Shown here piece by piece: positions 1 to 5,672 of a DNA stretch of 8,289 nt (positions are counted from its first letter, which is position 1; each line of letters starts with the position of its first letter). The stretch covers positions 1-8,289 of the forward strand of contig WQWG01000028.1 of assembly GCA_009785435.1 (NCBI GenBank), in the 5' to 3' direction. The translations under genes and the position numbers were made by a program. The stretch is from Clostridiales bacterium (GTDB taxonomy: Bacteria; Bacillota; Clostridia; Peptostreptococcales; Anaerovoracaceae). The notes under the pieces are model-generated. The model saw nothing but the letters and a program-made list of their open reading frames with translations. It did not search any database and had not been told where the DNA came from.

Positions 1-1
1 A

Positions 2-487
2 AGCGCATCAACTGTATTCGCAACAGCCAACCCATATGTAACCATCGTAAACCCGGTTTCGGGGTCTACGGTCTATTCAAACAATCTCCTTGTTTCTGTA
101 CGAATGACTGCACCGATGTCTGTCAGAGTTTCGGTCACGCAACAAGTGAAAGTCGTAGACGGCAACAATGTCAATATCAGTCTTGCGGCGTACGAAAGAG
201 CTGACGATAGTGAAATCAGAAGCATCCCGGTCGGAACCACCGAGAACTTTACAAGCACAAACAATCTGAGCTTTTATACAAAGCAGGTTCAAAACGTAAC
301 GCCGGGCGTTTATCGAATTACAGTCGAAACCATTAATGCCGAAGGCAACGTGATCCATACCAATTCAAGCCCGGTCGAAATCCGCGCACGGGAAGAAAAC
401 CCGGCGAACACGGCAGCTGCGGCATCACAAAGCTCAGGAACCACTCAATTTTTAACAAACATACTGAGGGCAATATTTGGAAACTAA
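2..487 (+). CDS. C-terminal part of a secreted/surface protein with an Ig-like domain (5' truncated)
   Basis: The reading frame is open from the first bases of the window to TAA at 485-487, so this is the last 161 residues of a longer protein. The internal ATG at 104 is not the start, because coding continues upstream of it in frame. The visible part looks like one beta-sandwich domain: it begins with YVTIVNPVSGSTVYSNN, a typical Ig/FN3-like opening strand and turn, and continues through alternating beta-prone segments to GVYRITVETINAEGNVIH. A Ser/Thr/Ala-rich linker follows (about residues 130-148), then a short amphipathic tail ending FLTNILRAIFGN. There is no LPXTG sorting motif, no S-layer-homology repeat and no histidine-kinase signature, so it is not WalK. 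Function is unknown. An extracellular adhesive or structural role is inferred from composition and fold only. The gene ends 132 bp before yycH. Confidence 0.7.
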   Translation, partial: SASTVFATANPYVTIVNPVSGSTVYSNNLLVSVRMTAPMSVRVSVTQQVKVVDGNNVNISLAAYERADDSEIRSIPVGTTENFTSTNNLSFYTKQVQNVTPGVYRITVETINAEGNVIHTNSSPVEIRAREENPANTAAAASQSSGTTQFLTNILRAIFGN

Positions 488-499
488 CCGAAACGTCAA

Positions 500-605
500 G
501 CTCTGAACAGAGCCATTCGTCGGCCACTTTCACTAAATCATAGATTTAGGAAAGTTCGACATAAGGCCTGTTACCAAATCGCGTTGCGATTTGAACAGAG
601 CCATT
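500..605. repeat. Modular inverted/direct repeat with competing hairpins upstream of yycH
   Basis: TGAACAGAGCCATT occurs twice, at 504-517 and 592-605, exactly 88 bp apart. Between the copies the DNA forms a long imperfect hairpin. CTAAATC (533-539) pairs with GATTTAG (543-549) around an ATA loop. The helix then continues with 526-531/550-555, 519-522/557-560, 512-514/565-567 and 506-510/568-572, about 25 pairs in all. A second perfect hairpin, CAAATCGC (575-582) with GCGATTTG (586-593), can be extended by pairing 568-572 with 594-598 and 565-567 with 600-602. The segment 565-572 can therefore pair with either copy of the direct repeat, but not both. A small extra hairpin, GCTCT/AGAGC, lies at 500-513. 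The second direct repeat ends next to the AGGGA Shine-Dalgarno of yycH. No T-run follows, so a plain intrinsic terminator is unlikely. A related copy lies at 5509-5549. Confidence 0.75.
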
Positions 606-612
606 ATAGGGA
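606..612 (+). promoter_or_regulatory. Ribosome-binding site of yycH
   Basis: AGGGA at 608-612 lies 7 nt before the ATG at 620 and fixes that start. It directly abuts the end of the structured repeat (605), so folding of the upstream RNA could plausibly affect its accessibility. That effect is inferred. No convincing sigma-A promoter is visible between 488 and 605, so yycH may be transcribed from further upstream. Confidence 0.55.
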
Positions 613-619
613 AAAATAG

Positions 620-2068
620 ATGGACATATCAAAAGGCTCACGGCTTATTGAAAACATAAAAAGCGCTCTTCTTGTAGTATTGTTTTTATTAACAATACTA
701 CTTTTGTATTTGTTCTGGGGAGATACACCCCTCAGAGGCCTTATGGGGGAAGAACAGCCACGGTATGCAGCGATCGATCCCATCGAAATCTTTCAGCCTG
801 ACCGCATCGAAATCTCTTTTGGCGGCGGCGATTATACGGTTGCCGGCACACATCACTTCGCGGCGATTATGGAGGGCTTCAGCGCCTTTTCAGAGGGCGG
901 AAATCTTTTGGTCGAAGAAATCACACAAGAGCGATATGAGCTGGAGGTCTTAATGCGGCCATCGATCAAGGCTGTATTTGAATACTACCTGCCGTTCAGC
1001 GCGCTCAGAGAACTGTACGGAATCGACAGAATCCACGGCGCGGACGCCATTGACGCCGTCAGTGAACTTGTGTATGTTGCTGACTTTGACCATCTCCTGT
1101 TTGTTTATGATCGCAATTCGGACAAACACTTCCGAATCGTGGGCAGAAGCAACAACGATTTTGAGCCTGTACGGCAAATCATACAAGATGCCCAAAGGAA
1201 CCACGTTCCCTATCATACGCTTGAAAATTTTATGGGCGGCACCATCCATAACCGCACATTGATTCCCGTTTCATTTGAAAGCAATCTGTATGATATCCCT
1301 TTTTCCCGGGAAGACTTTTCTCGCCATCCCGACAGAGTAACCGACATCGTCAGAAGCTTTTTCAGCGATCACTTCGACTTTGTACGGCAAATCGCAGATG
1401 AAAACGGCACGGTCATCTATATGTACGGATTCGGAAGAATCGTTGTCGTGGCACACAACAACGGTATTTTAGAGTTCCGGCGAGAACTTGACGACAGGTC
1501 TGCCGCGCCGCTCACATACCTTGAAGCCTTTGAAAGGGCAAATTCGTTTATTGCCATGCATGGCGGCTTTTCCGCCATTGGCGGCGGCATGCCGCTTACG
1601 CCATATATACGAGAGGTTGTTGTCGACCCTGACGGAAATCGAGGGTTCCGCTTTGTCTTTGGCATTCAGATCGCGGGAAGCAGGGTATACGATCAAGGCG
1701 GCCATCCGATGGTGGTTGATGTCATCGGCGACAGGGTCACCTATTTTCAAAGACAGCTGATTCATGTGAATTCAAACGACATCAGGCAAGCAGATCAAGG
1801 GTACAGACAAGTTTTCTTGCCTGTCATCAATATGATTGCAGCCAATACCGAGCCGATACAGGCAGCGCTTCCGGAAACACAAGAGGCAGATGCAGAAGAG
1901 CTTTCTTTTGAAGCCATTCTTGAAAAAGTGACGCGTCTGGATGTCGGATATGTGAAAAGAGATGGTCATGAAGATACGTTAAGCGCCGCATGGATTGTAA
2001 CCATCGACGGGCTTGAATTTTACTTCGGGCTTGACGACGGAGCGCTTCTCGGACATGGTTTGCAGTAA
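620..2068 (+). CDS. yycH: YycH (WalH) regulatory protein of the WalRK two-component system
   Basis: The product is 482 residues, somewhat longer than typical YycH proteins. A short cytoplasmic N-terminus (MDISKGSRLIENIKSA) leads into one strongly hydrophobic membrane helix at about residues 16-34. The rest is a soluble, probably extracellular, domain. This topology, the ENIKS segment just before the helix, and a YycI-like gene followed by YycJ directly downstream together identify the family. In Bacillus and Staphylococcus, YycH and YycI are bitopic membrane proteins that contact the WalK sensor kinase and modulate its activity and hence cell-wall turnover; the direction of the effect differs between species. 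The start is ATG 620 with AGGGA 7 nt upstream. The stop at 2068 is 11 bp before yycI, indicating co-transcription. A perfect 11-bp inverted repeat lies in the membrane-helix codons (674-701). Sequence divergence outside the N-terminus is high, as is usual for the family. Confidence 0.85.
   Translation: MDISKGSRLIENIKSALLVVLFLLTILLLYLFWGDTPLRGLMGEEQPRYAAIDPIEIFQPDRIEISFGGGDYTVAGTHHFAAIMEGFSAFSEGGNLLVEEITQERYELEVLMRPSIKAVFEYYLPFSALRELYGIDRIHGADAIDAVSELVYVADFDHLLFVYDRNSDKHFRIVGRSNNDFEPVRQIIQDAQRNHVPYHTLENFMGGTIHNRTLIPVSFESNLYDIPFSREDFSRHPDRVTDIVRSFFSDHFDFVRQIADENGTVIYMYGFGRIVVVAHNNGILEFRRELDDRSAAPLTYLEAFERANSFIAMHGGFSAIGGGMPLTPYIREVVVDPDGNRGFRFVFGIQIAGSRVYDQGGHPMVVDVIGDRVTYFQRQLIHVNSNDIRQADQGYRQVFLPVINMIAANTEPIQAALPETQEADAEELSFEAILEKVTRLDVGYVKRDGHEDTLSAAWIVTIDGLEFYFGLDDGALLGHGLQ
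674..705 (+). other. Perfect 11-bp hairpin plus T-run inside the yycH coding sequence
   Basis: GTAGTATTGTT (674-684) and AACAATACTAC (691-701) are perfect reverse complements separated by the 6-nt loop TTTATT. TTTT follows at 702-705 after the final C of the stem. The structure lies in codons 19-28 of yycH, which encode part of the membrane helix (VVLFLLTILL). The arrangement resembles an intrinsic terminator with a weak, AT-rich stem. It could act as an attenuator or translational pause, or be a by-product of hydrophobic codon choice. Confidence 0.5.
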
Positions 2069-2079
2069 GGAGTAGATGG

Positions 2080-2853
2080 ATGGACTGGTCAAAAGCAAAG
2101 ACAATATTGATCATAGCGCTGATCATTACCAACGGGTTTTTAATTGCTGTTTACGGCAATTTTGGCATGGGCGGAGGTGGGTTCACAGACCACAACGCCT
2201 TATCGGAATTTTTGGCTGAGAGAAACATCTATGTCGACGCTGAAATCATTCCCCAGAATCATAGGGAGATGTCCATTCTCTTCGTGCAAAATCTGGAAAT
2301 CGATCATGATCAAATCAACCGCGTGCTTCAATCGATTGCGTTTGAACCGCTGCCACCCGGCGCAAGAGAAAATGCGGACTATATGGAAGCCGCGAATCTG
2401 GCCATTCAGCTTCTGGGACTTAACGAAGAGGCTGCCGTATTCAAAACGATTGCCGAACATGCTGTGTTTTGCCGCATTGAACGAGATGACGATGGCCGAC
2501 AAACAATCGTGAGCTATAAAAATGTCATCGACGGCATCACCTTGGAAAAAAGCCACATCACCCTTTTATTTGAAGATGGGCTTCCCATCCATATCGAATC
2601 GGAGTGGCTTGAGGCAGTCAATTTCCATAACAGAAAACAACAAACAATCTCTGCCGCGCAAGCCCTCTTGCTTTTTCTGGCACAAATCGACGACAAAAAA
2701 AACATTTACATCGACCGCATAGAAATGATATACTGGCTCGATGAAACAATTATCGATACACAAACGGCAATCGCGAGTGGTACTGCTTTTCCAACATGGA
2801 AAATCACGTACAACGGAACCGAAGCCGTGCACATCCTTGCATACAAGCACTAG
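2080..2853 (+). CDS. yycI: YycI (WalI) regulatory protein of the WalRK two-component system
   Basis: The 257-residue product opens with MDWSKAKTILIIALIITNGF, the near-diagnostic N-terminus of YycI proteins: a very short cytoplasmic MDWSKxKT stretch and a single membrane helix at about residues 8-26. A glycine-rich turn (GMGGGG) follows and then an extracytoplasmic domain. The C-terminal segment (EMIYWLDE and FPTWKITYNGTEAVHI) resembles the end of the YycI/YycH fold, where a beta strand carries the processed-value motif PxWxI. Length fits the family. In Bacillus, YycI forms a complex with YycH and the WalK kinase at the membrane. GGAG at 2069-2072, 7 nt upstream, supports ATG 2080 over the out-of-frame ATG at 2076. 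The gene sits 11 bp behind yycH and 27 bp ahead of yycJ, consistent with one operon. Confidence 0.87.
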   Translation: MDWSKAKTILIIALIITNGFLIAVYGNFGMGGGGFTDHNALSEFLAERNIYVDAEIIPQNHREMSILFVQNLEIDHDQINRVLQSIAFEPLPPGARENADYMEAANLAIQLLGLNEEAAVFKTIAEHAVFCRIERDDDGRQTIVSYKNVIDGITLEKSHITLLFEDGLPIHIESEWLEAVNFHNRKQQTISAAQALLLFLAQIDDKKNIYIDRIEMIYWLDETIIDTQTAIASGTAFPTWKITYNGTEAVHILAYKH

Positions 2854-2880
2854 TGCAGACTGCAAGTCGGAGAAATTTTT

Positions 2881-3675
2881 ATGTCATTAACCTTTTGTTC
2901 TTTTTCAAGCGGAAGCAACGGCAATTGCTATCTCATACGGTCTGACAATTCGGCCGTGCTGGTTGACGCGGGAATCAGCGGACGCAAAATCTTTCAATCG
3001 CTGGAGGGCGCAGGCGTAAGTCCCGAAGACGTGGATGCCGTGCTGGTGACGCACGAGCATGGAGATCATGTGAAAAGTTTGCGGACGATCGCGAAAAAAA
3101 TGCCTCAAATGTCTGCCTACGCAAACAGCGGAACATGGCAAAGCATCGCACCGCTTGTCGAAGAAAAGCAAAGATCCGTATTTAAAACGGGAGACACTTT
3201 TTTTATAAACGACATCAAAGTAAAATCTTTTCTCGTATCTCATGATGCGGCAGAACCGGTTGGATTTTCATTTTACAAGGGCGACAAACAAATCAGCATC
3301 CTTACAGATACCGGTTATTTAAGCGGCAACATTTACGATGAAATAAAAGGGGCAGACCTCTTGGTTCTTGAAGCGAACCACGATGTCGAAATGCTCCGCA
3401 TCGGAAGATATCCTTGGTTTTTGAAGCAGCGCATCTTGGGCCGGAAAGGGCATCTTTCAAACGTGGACGCAGCAGACGCCATCTGCAAGATTCTCTCCGA
3501 AAAACAAAAATACAGACATGTTTTGCTGGCACACCTGAGCAGAGAAAACAATTTTCCTGAAATGGCGTACCAGACCATCAAAAATTTGCTCGAAGAGAAG
3601 AACTATTACATAGATATAAACATTTGCCTCAACATCATTGCCAGAGATGAGGTAAGTGCTTTTTATAAAGTATAA
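2881..3675 (+). CDS. yycJ: YycJ (WalJ) metallo-beta-lactamase-fold hydrolase
   Basis: The product is 264 residues, the usual length for YycJ. The N-terminus FCSFSSGSNGNCYLI is characteristic of the family. Metal ligands of the MBL fold are all visible: THEHGDH (H58, H60, D62, H63), SHDAAEPVGF (H121), TDTG (D143), EANHD (164-168) and LAHLSRENN (H218). A GRKGHLSN motif lies at 188-194. YycJ proteins are cytoplasmic, bind two metal ions and have been linked to nuclease-type phosphodiester hydrolysis and DNA repair or cell-wall/division coordination. The physiological substrate here cannot be read from sequence. Its position as third gene of the yycHIJ block supports the assignment. The Shine-Dalgarno GGAG lies about 10 nt before ATG 2881, slightly far. 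No catalytic residue appears to be missing. Confidence 0.92.
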   Translation: MSLTFCSFSSGSNGNCYLIRSDNSAVLVDAGISGRKIFQSLEGAGVSPEDVDAVLVTHEHGDHVKSLRTIAKKMPQMSAYANSGTWQSIAPLVEEKQRSVFKTGDTFFINDIKVKSFLVSHDAAEPVGFSFYKGDKQISILTDTGYLSGNIYDEIKGADLLVLEANHDVEMLRIGRYPWFLKQRILGRKGHLSNVDAADAICKILSEKQKYRHVLLAHLSRENNFPEMAYQTIKNLLEEKNYYIDINICLNIIARDEVSAFYKV

Positions 3676-3676
3676 T
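3664..3676 (+). promoter_or_regulatory. Possible weak promoter for gdhA overlapping the yycJ stop
   Basis: TATAAT at 3671-3676 matches the sigma-A -10 consensus and overlaps the yycJ TAA. The hexamer 17 bp upstream (TGAGGT, 3648-3653) is poor. An alternative pair, TTGCCA (3639-3644) and TATAAA (3664-3669), has a long 19-bp spacer. Independent transcription of gdhA is plausible, but the signal is weak. Confidence 0.25.
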
Positions 3677-3700
3677 TAATTTCAGAAAGGGGGTCCATTT

Positions 3701-5032
3701 ATGTCTTATACCAGAAGAGTATTGGCATGGGCAATCCAAAACAATCCGAACGAACCGGAATTTCATCAAGCAATCACCGAAATTTTTACGTCGCTGAAGC
3801 CTTTCGTGGACTCGCGCCCGGAATATGAAAAAGCCGGGATCCTTGAACGCTTAATTGAGCCCGAACGCGTCATCATATTCCGAATCCCTTGGGTCGATGA
3901 TGCCGGAAAAGTACAAGTGAACAAGGGCTACAGAGTTCAGTACAACAGCGCGCTTGGCCCTTACAAAGGCGGCTTGCGCTTTCATCCGAGCGTATCGTTG
4001 AGCATCATGAAATTTTTGGCTTTTGAACAGACATTCAAAAATTCATTGACAGGGCAGCCCCTCGGAGGCGGAAAAGGCGGAGCCGATTTTAACCCAAAGG
4101 GCAGGTCGGATCGTGAAATCATGGCATTTTGCCAGAGCCTTATGACGGAACTGTCTCGCCATATCGGAGCAAATACCGACGTTCCCGCCGGTGACATCGG
4201 CGTAGGCGCTCGTGAGATTGGATTTATGTACGGGCAGTACAAGCGTTTGGCCAATTGCGTTGAAGGCGTTTTTACCGGCAAAGGGCTATCATACGGCGGC
4301 TCACTCGTCCGTACGGAAGCCACAGGATATGGACTGATTTATTTAATGGACGGCATGCTCAAAAGACGAGGGGAAACCTTTGAGGGCAAAACCGTTGTGA
4401 TATCAGGTTCGGGCAATGTTGCCATCAACGCGGCTCAAAAATGCACGCAATTGGGCGGAAAAGTCGTTGCGCTGTCCGATTCCAACGGCTATATCTATGA
4501 TGCGGACGGAATTGATATCGACGCGGTAAAACTCATCAAAGAGGTCAAACGCGGCAGACTTTCGATGTATAAAAAGCATCGCCCCGATTCGGTTTACCAA
4601 GACGGCCGCGGCATTTGGAGCATTCCATGCGATATCGCGCTCCCCTGCGCGACACAAAACGAATTACACGAAGAAGATGCAAAAATATTGGTTAAAAACG
4701 GATGCATTGCGGTCGGCGAAGGCGCAAATATGCCAACGACGCTGGAAGCCACCGATGTGTTCTTAAAAAACAAAGTCTTGTTTTTGCCGGGCAAAGCGGC
4801 AAACGCAGGCGGCGTATCGACGTCAGCGTTGGAGATGGCTCAAAATTCCATGAGAATTCCTTGGACATTTGAAGAAGTAGATGAAAAGTTAAAAGAAATT
4901 ATGGCAAACATCGGCAAAAGCATCGACGAAGCTGCAAAAGAAGCGGACTTTGAGGGTAATTTTGTCGTAGGCGCGAACATCGCAGGCTTTAAAAAATTAG
5001 CGGAAGCGATGATGCAACAAGGCGTTGTATAG
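3701..5032 (+). CDS. gdhA: Glutamate dehydrogenase, class I hexameric type, probably NADP-linked
   Basis: This enzyme interconverts 2-oxoglutarate plus ammonium and glutamate in the cytoplasm. At 443 residues it has the standard length of small hexameric GDHs. Key residues fall at the numbering known for Clostridium symbiosum GDH: K89 (YKGG), K113 (FKNS), the catalytic lysine K125 (GGGKGGADF) and D165 (VPAGDIGVG). The Rossmann dinucleotide motif SGSGNVA spans residues 235-241. PGKAANAGGVSTSALEMAQN near residue 370 is the conserved C-terminal substrate-domain signature. The loop after the second Rossmann strand reads LSDSNGY (258-264), closer to the SDS form of NADP enzymes than to the GPD form of the NAD-specific clostridial enzyme, so NADP is favoured but not proven. 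A strong Shine-Dalgarno, AGAAAGGGGG, precedes ATG 3701. A tandem-ACT gene follows closely. Confidence 0.97.
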   Translation: MSYTRRVLAWAIQNNPNEPEFHQAITEIFTSLKPFVDSRPEYEKAGILERLIEPERVIIFRIPWVDDAGKVQVNKGYRVQYNSALGPYKGGLRFHPSVSLSIMKFLAFEQTFKNSLTGQPLGGGKGGADFNPKGRSDREIMAFCQSLMTELSRHIGANTDVPAGDIGVGAREIGFMYGQYKRLANCVEGVFTGKGLSYGGSLVRTEATGYGLIYLMDGMLKRRGETFEGKTVVISGSGNVAINAAQKCTQLGGKVVALSDSNGYIYDADGIDIDAVKLIKEVKRGRLSMYKKHRPDSVYQDGRGIWSIPCDIALPCATQNELHEEDAKILVKNGCIAVGEGANMPTTLEATDVFLKNKVLFLPGKAANAGGVSTSALEMAQNSMRIPWTFEEVDEKLKEIMANIGKSIDEAAKEADFEGNFVVGANIAGFKKLAEAMMQQGVV

Positions 5033-5052
5033 TTATATAATCGGTATATAAT
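5033..5052 (+). promoter_or_regulatory. AT-rich palindrome with two -10-like boxes between gdhA and the ACT gene
   Basis: TTATATA (5033-5039) and TATATAA (5045-5051) are perfect reverse complements around ATCGG. Two TATAAT hexamers, at 5036-5041 and 5047-5052, fall in the same stretch. The best -35 candidate for the second is only TTGTAT (5025-5030, 16-bp spacer). It may be a weak promoter or a protein-binding palindrome, but simple AT-richness could explain it. Confidence 0.25.
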
Positions 5053-5075
5053 ATTTGAAATGGAGGGTGAATAAG

Positions 5076-5507
5076 ATGACAATTAAGCAATTGAGCGTTT
5101 TTGTGGAGAACCGCCGTGGAAAGGTGACGGAAATCACCGAGGCTCTTGCATCGAAAGGGATCGATCTTCGGGCGGTGTCTCTAATCGATGCCAACGAATT
5201 TGGGATGTTGCGTCTGATTGTCTCAAATCCCGACGAGGCCTTTGCTCTCCTGCGTGAGGCAGGAATGATGGTGCGGTTAAGCGAAGTTGTGGCCATTGCG
5301 GTATCCGATCAGCCCGGTGCGTTTGCCAAGGCGTCCAGATTGATTGCCGATGCGGGCATCAATCTCGAATATCTGTATGCCCTTGCTTCCCGTAAAGACA
5401 GCGAGGCCGTGATCATCATGCGCCTTGACCAACCGGGCGCAGGAATCTCTGCTTTGCGCGATGGTGGTTTTCGGATCATTGGCCCTGACGAAGTCTATGC
5501 GCTGTAA
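5076..5507 (+). CDS. Tandem ACT-domain amino-acid-binding protein
   Basis: The 143-residue product consists of two ACT domains and no catalytic domain. The first begins IKQLSVFVENRRGKVTEITEALASKGIDLRA (residues 3-33), with the ligand-pocket pattern N-R-x-G-x-[VL]. The second begins VVAIAVSDQPGAFAKASRLIADAGINLEYLYA (about 72-103), with the classic DQPGAF turn. ACT pairs bind amino acids at domain interfaces. Stand-alone proteins of this type (COG4747-like) are presumed sensors or allosteric partners. ATG 5076 is chosen because GGAGGGTG (5062-5069) lies 6 nt upstream; the in-frame TTG at 5055 would place that site inside the gene. It is 43 bp downstream of gdhA, so regulation of nitrogen or glutamate metabolism is a reasonable inference. 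The ligand is unknown. It could equally serve the downstream ABC importer or a gene elsewhere. Confidence 0.88.
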   Translation: MTIKQLSVFVENRRGKVTEITEALASKGIDLRAVSLIDANEFGMLRLIVSNPDEAFALLREAGMMVRLSEVVAIAVSDQPGAFAKASRLIADAGINLEYLYALASRKDSEAVIIMRLDQPGAGISALRDGGFRIIGPDEVYAL

Positions 5508-5508
5508 T

Positions 5509-5549
5509 AATGGTGCTGCTCAAATTATGATTTCGTGAAAGTGGCCGAC
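5509..5549. repeat. Second, shorter copy of the dispersed repeat, inverted relative to the first
   Basis: Positions 5526-5549 match the reverse complement of 519-542 at 23 of 24 bases, including the 15-base identical block GTGAAAGTGGCCGAC (5535-5549). The preceding AATGGTGCTGCTCAAAT (5509-5525) matches the reverse complement of 589-605 at 14 of 17 bases. This copy therefore has the same outer modules as the repeat upstream of yycH but lacks about 46 internal bases (543-588). An AAAT/ATTT mini-stem (5522-5525 with 5530-5533) parallels the AAATC/GATTT hairpins of the longer copy. It begins two bases after the ACT gene stop codon. Confidence 0.75.
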
Positions 5550-5571
5550 CGTTCGAGTGAAAAAACGTAAG

Positions 5572-5594
5572 AATTTCAGCAATTCCAAGAAATT
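5572..5594. promoter_or_regulatory. Inverted repeat upstream of the ABC-operon promoter, possible operator
   Basis: AATTTC (5572-5577) and GAAATT (5589-5594) are perfect reverse complements with an 11-bp spacer. They end 6 bp before the -35 box at 5601. The spacing between half-site centres is 17 bp, so this could be an activator or repressor site. It is AT-rich and short, so chance is a real alternative. Confidence 0.25.
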
Positions 5595-5600
5595 ATTTGC

Positions 5601-5629
5601 TTGACGGCATTTGGCTAAAGGTTTATAAT
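5601..5629 (+). promoter_or_regulatory. Near-consensus sigma-A promoter of the ABC importer operon
   Basis: TTGACG (5601-5606, one mismatch from TTGACA) and TATAAT (5624-5629, consensus) are separated by the ideal 17 bp. Transcription should start near 5635-5637, leaving a leader of only about 37 nt before the lipoprotein gene. That is too short for a T-box or other large riboswitch, so control is more likely at initiation. This is the clearest promoter in the window. Confidence 0.85.
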
Positions 5630-5672
5630 AAGTACCAATTTATGACGATTACTATTTTTTGAAAGGAATATA

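Noticed and set aside
500..605. Intrinsic terminator for the Ig-like gene
   Set aside because: Strong hairpins are present, but none is followed by a run of T, so ordinary factor-independent termination is not supported.
504..605. CRISPR-like array
   Set aside because: Only two copies of a 14-base repeat with an 88-base period, and the intervening DNA is itself self-complementary rather than a unique spacer. No cas genes are visible.
2853..2864. Small palindrome TGCAG-A-CTGCA between yycI and yycJ
   Set aside because: Only five pairs with a one-base loop. It is too small to fold in RNA and no T-run follows.
5636..5672. T-box or other riboswitch ahead of the TrpX-like gene
   Set aside because: The leader from the predicted start site is only about 37 nt, too short for a T-box, and no specifier or antiterminator elements are seen.
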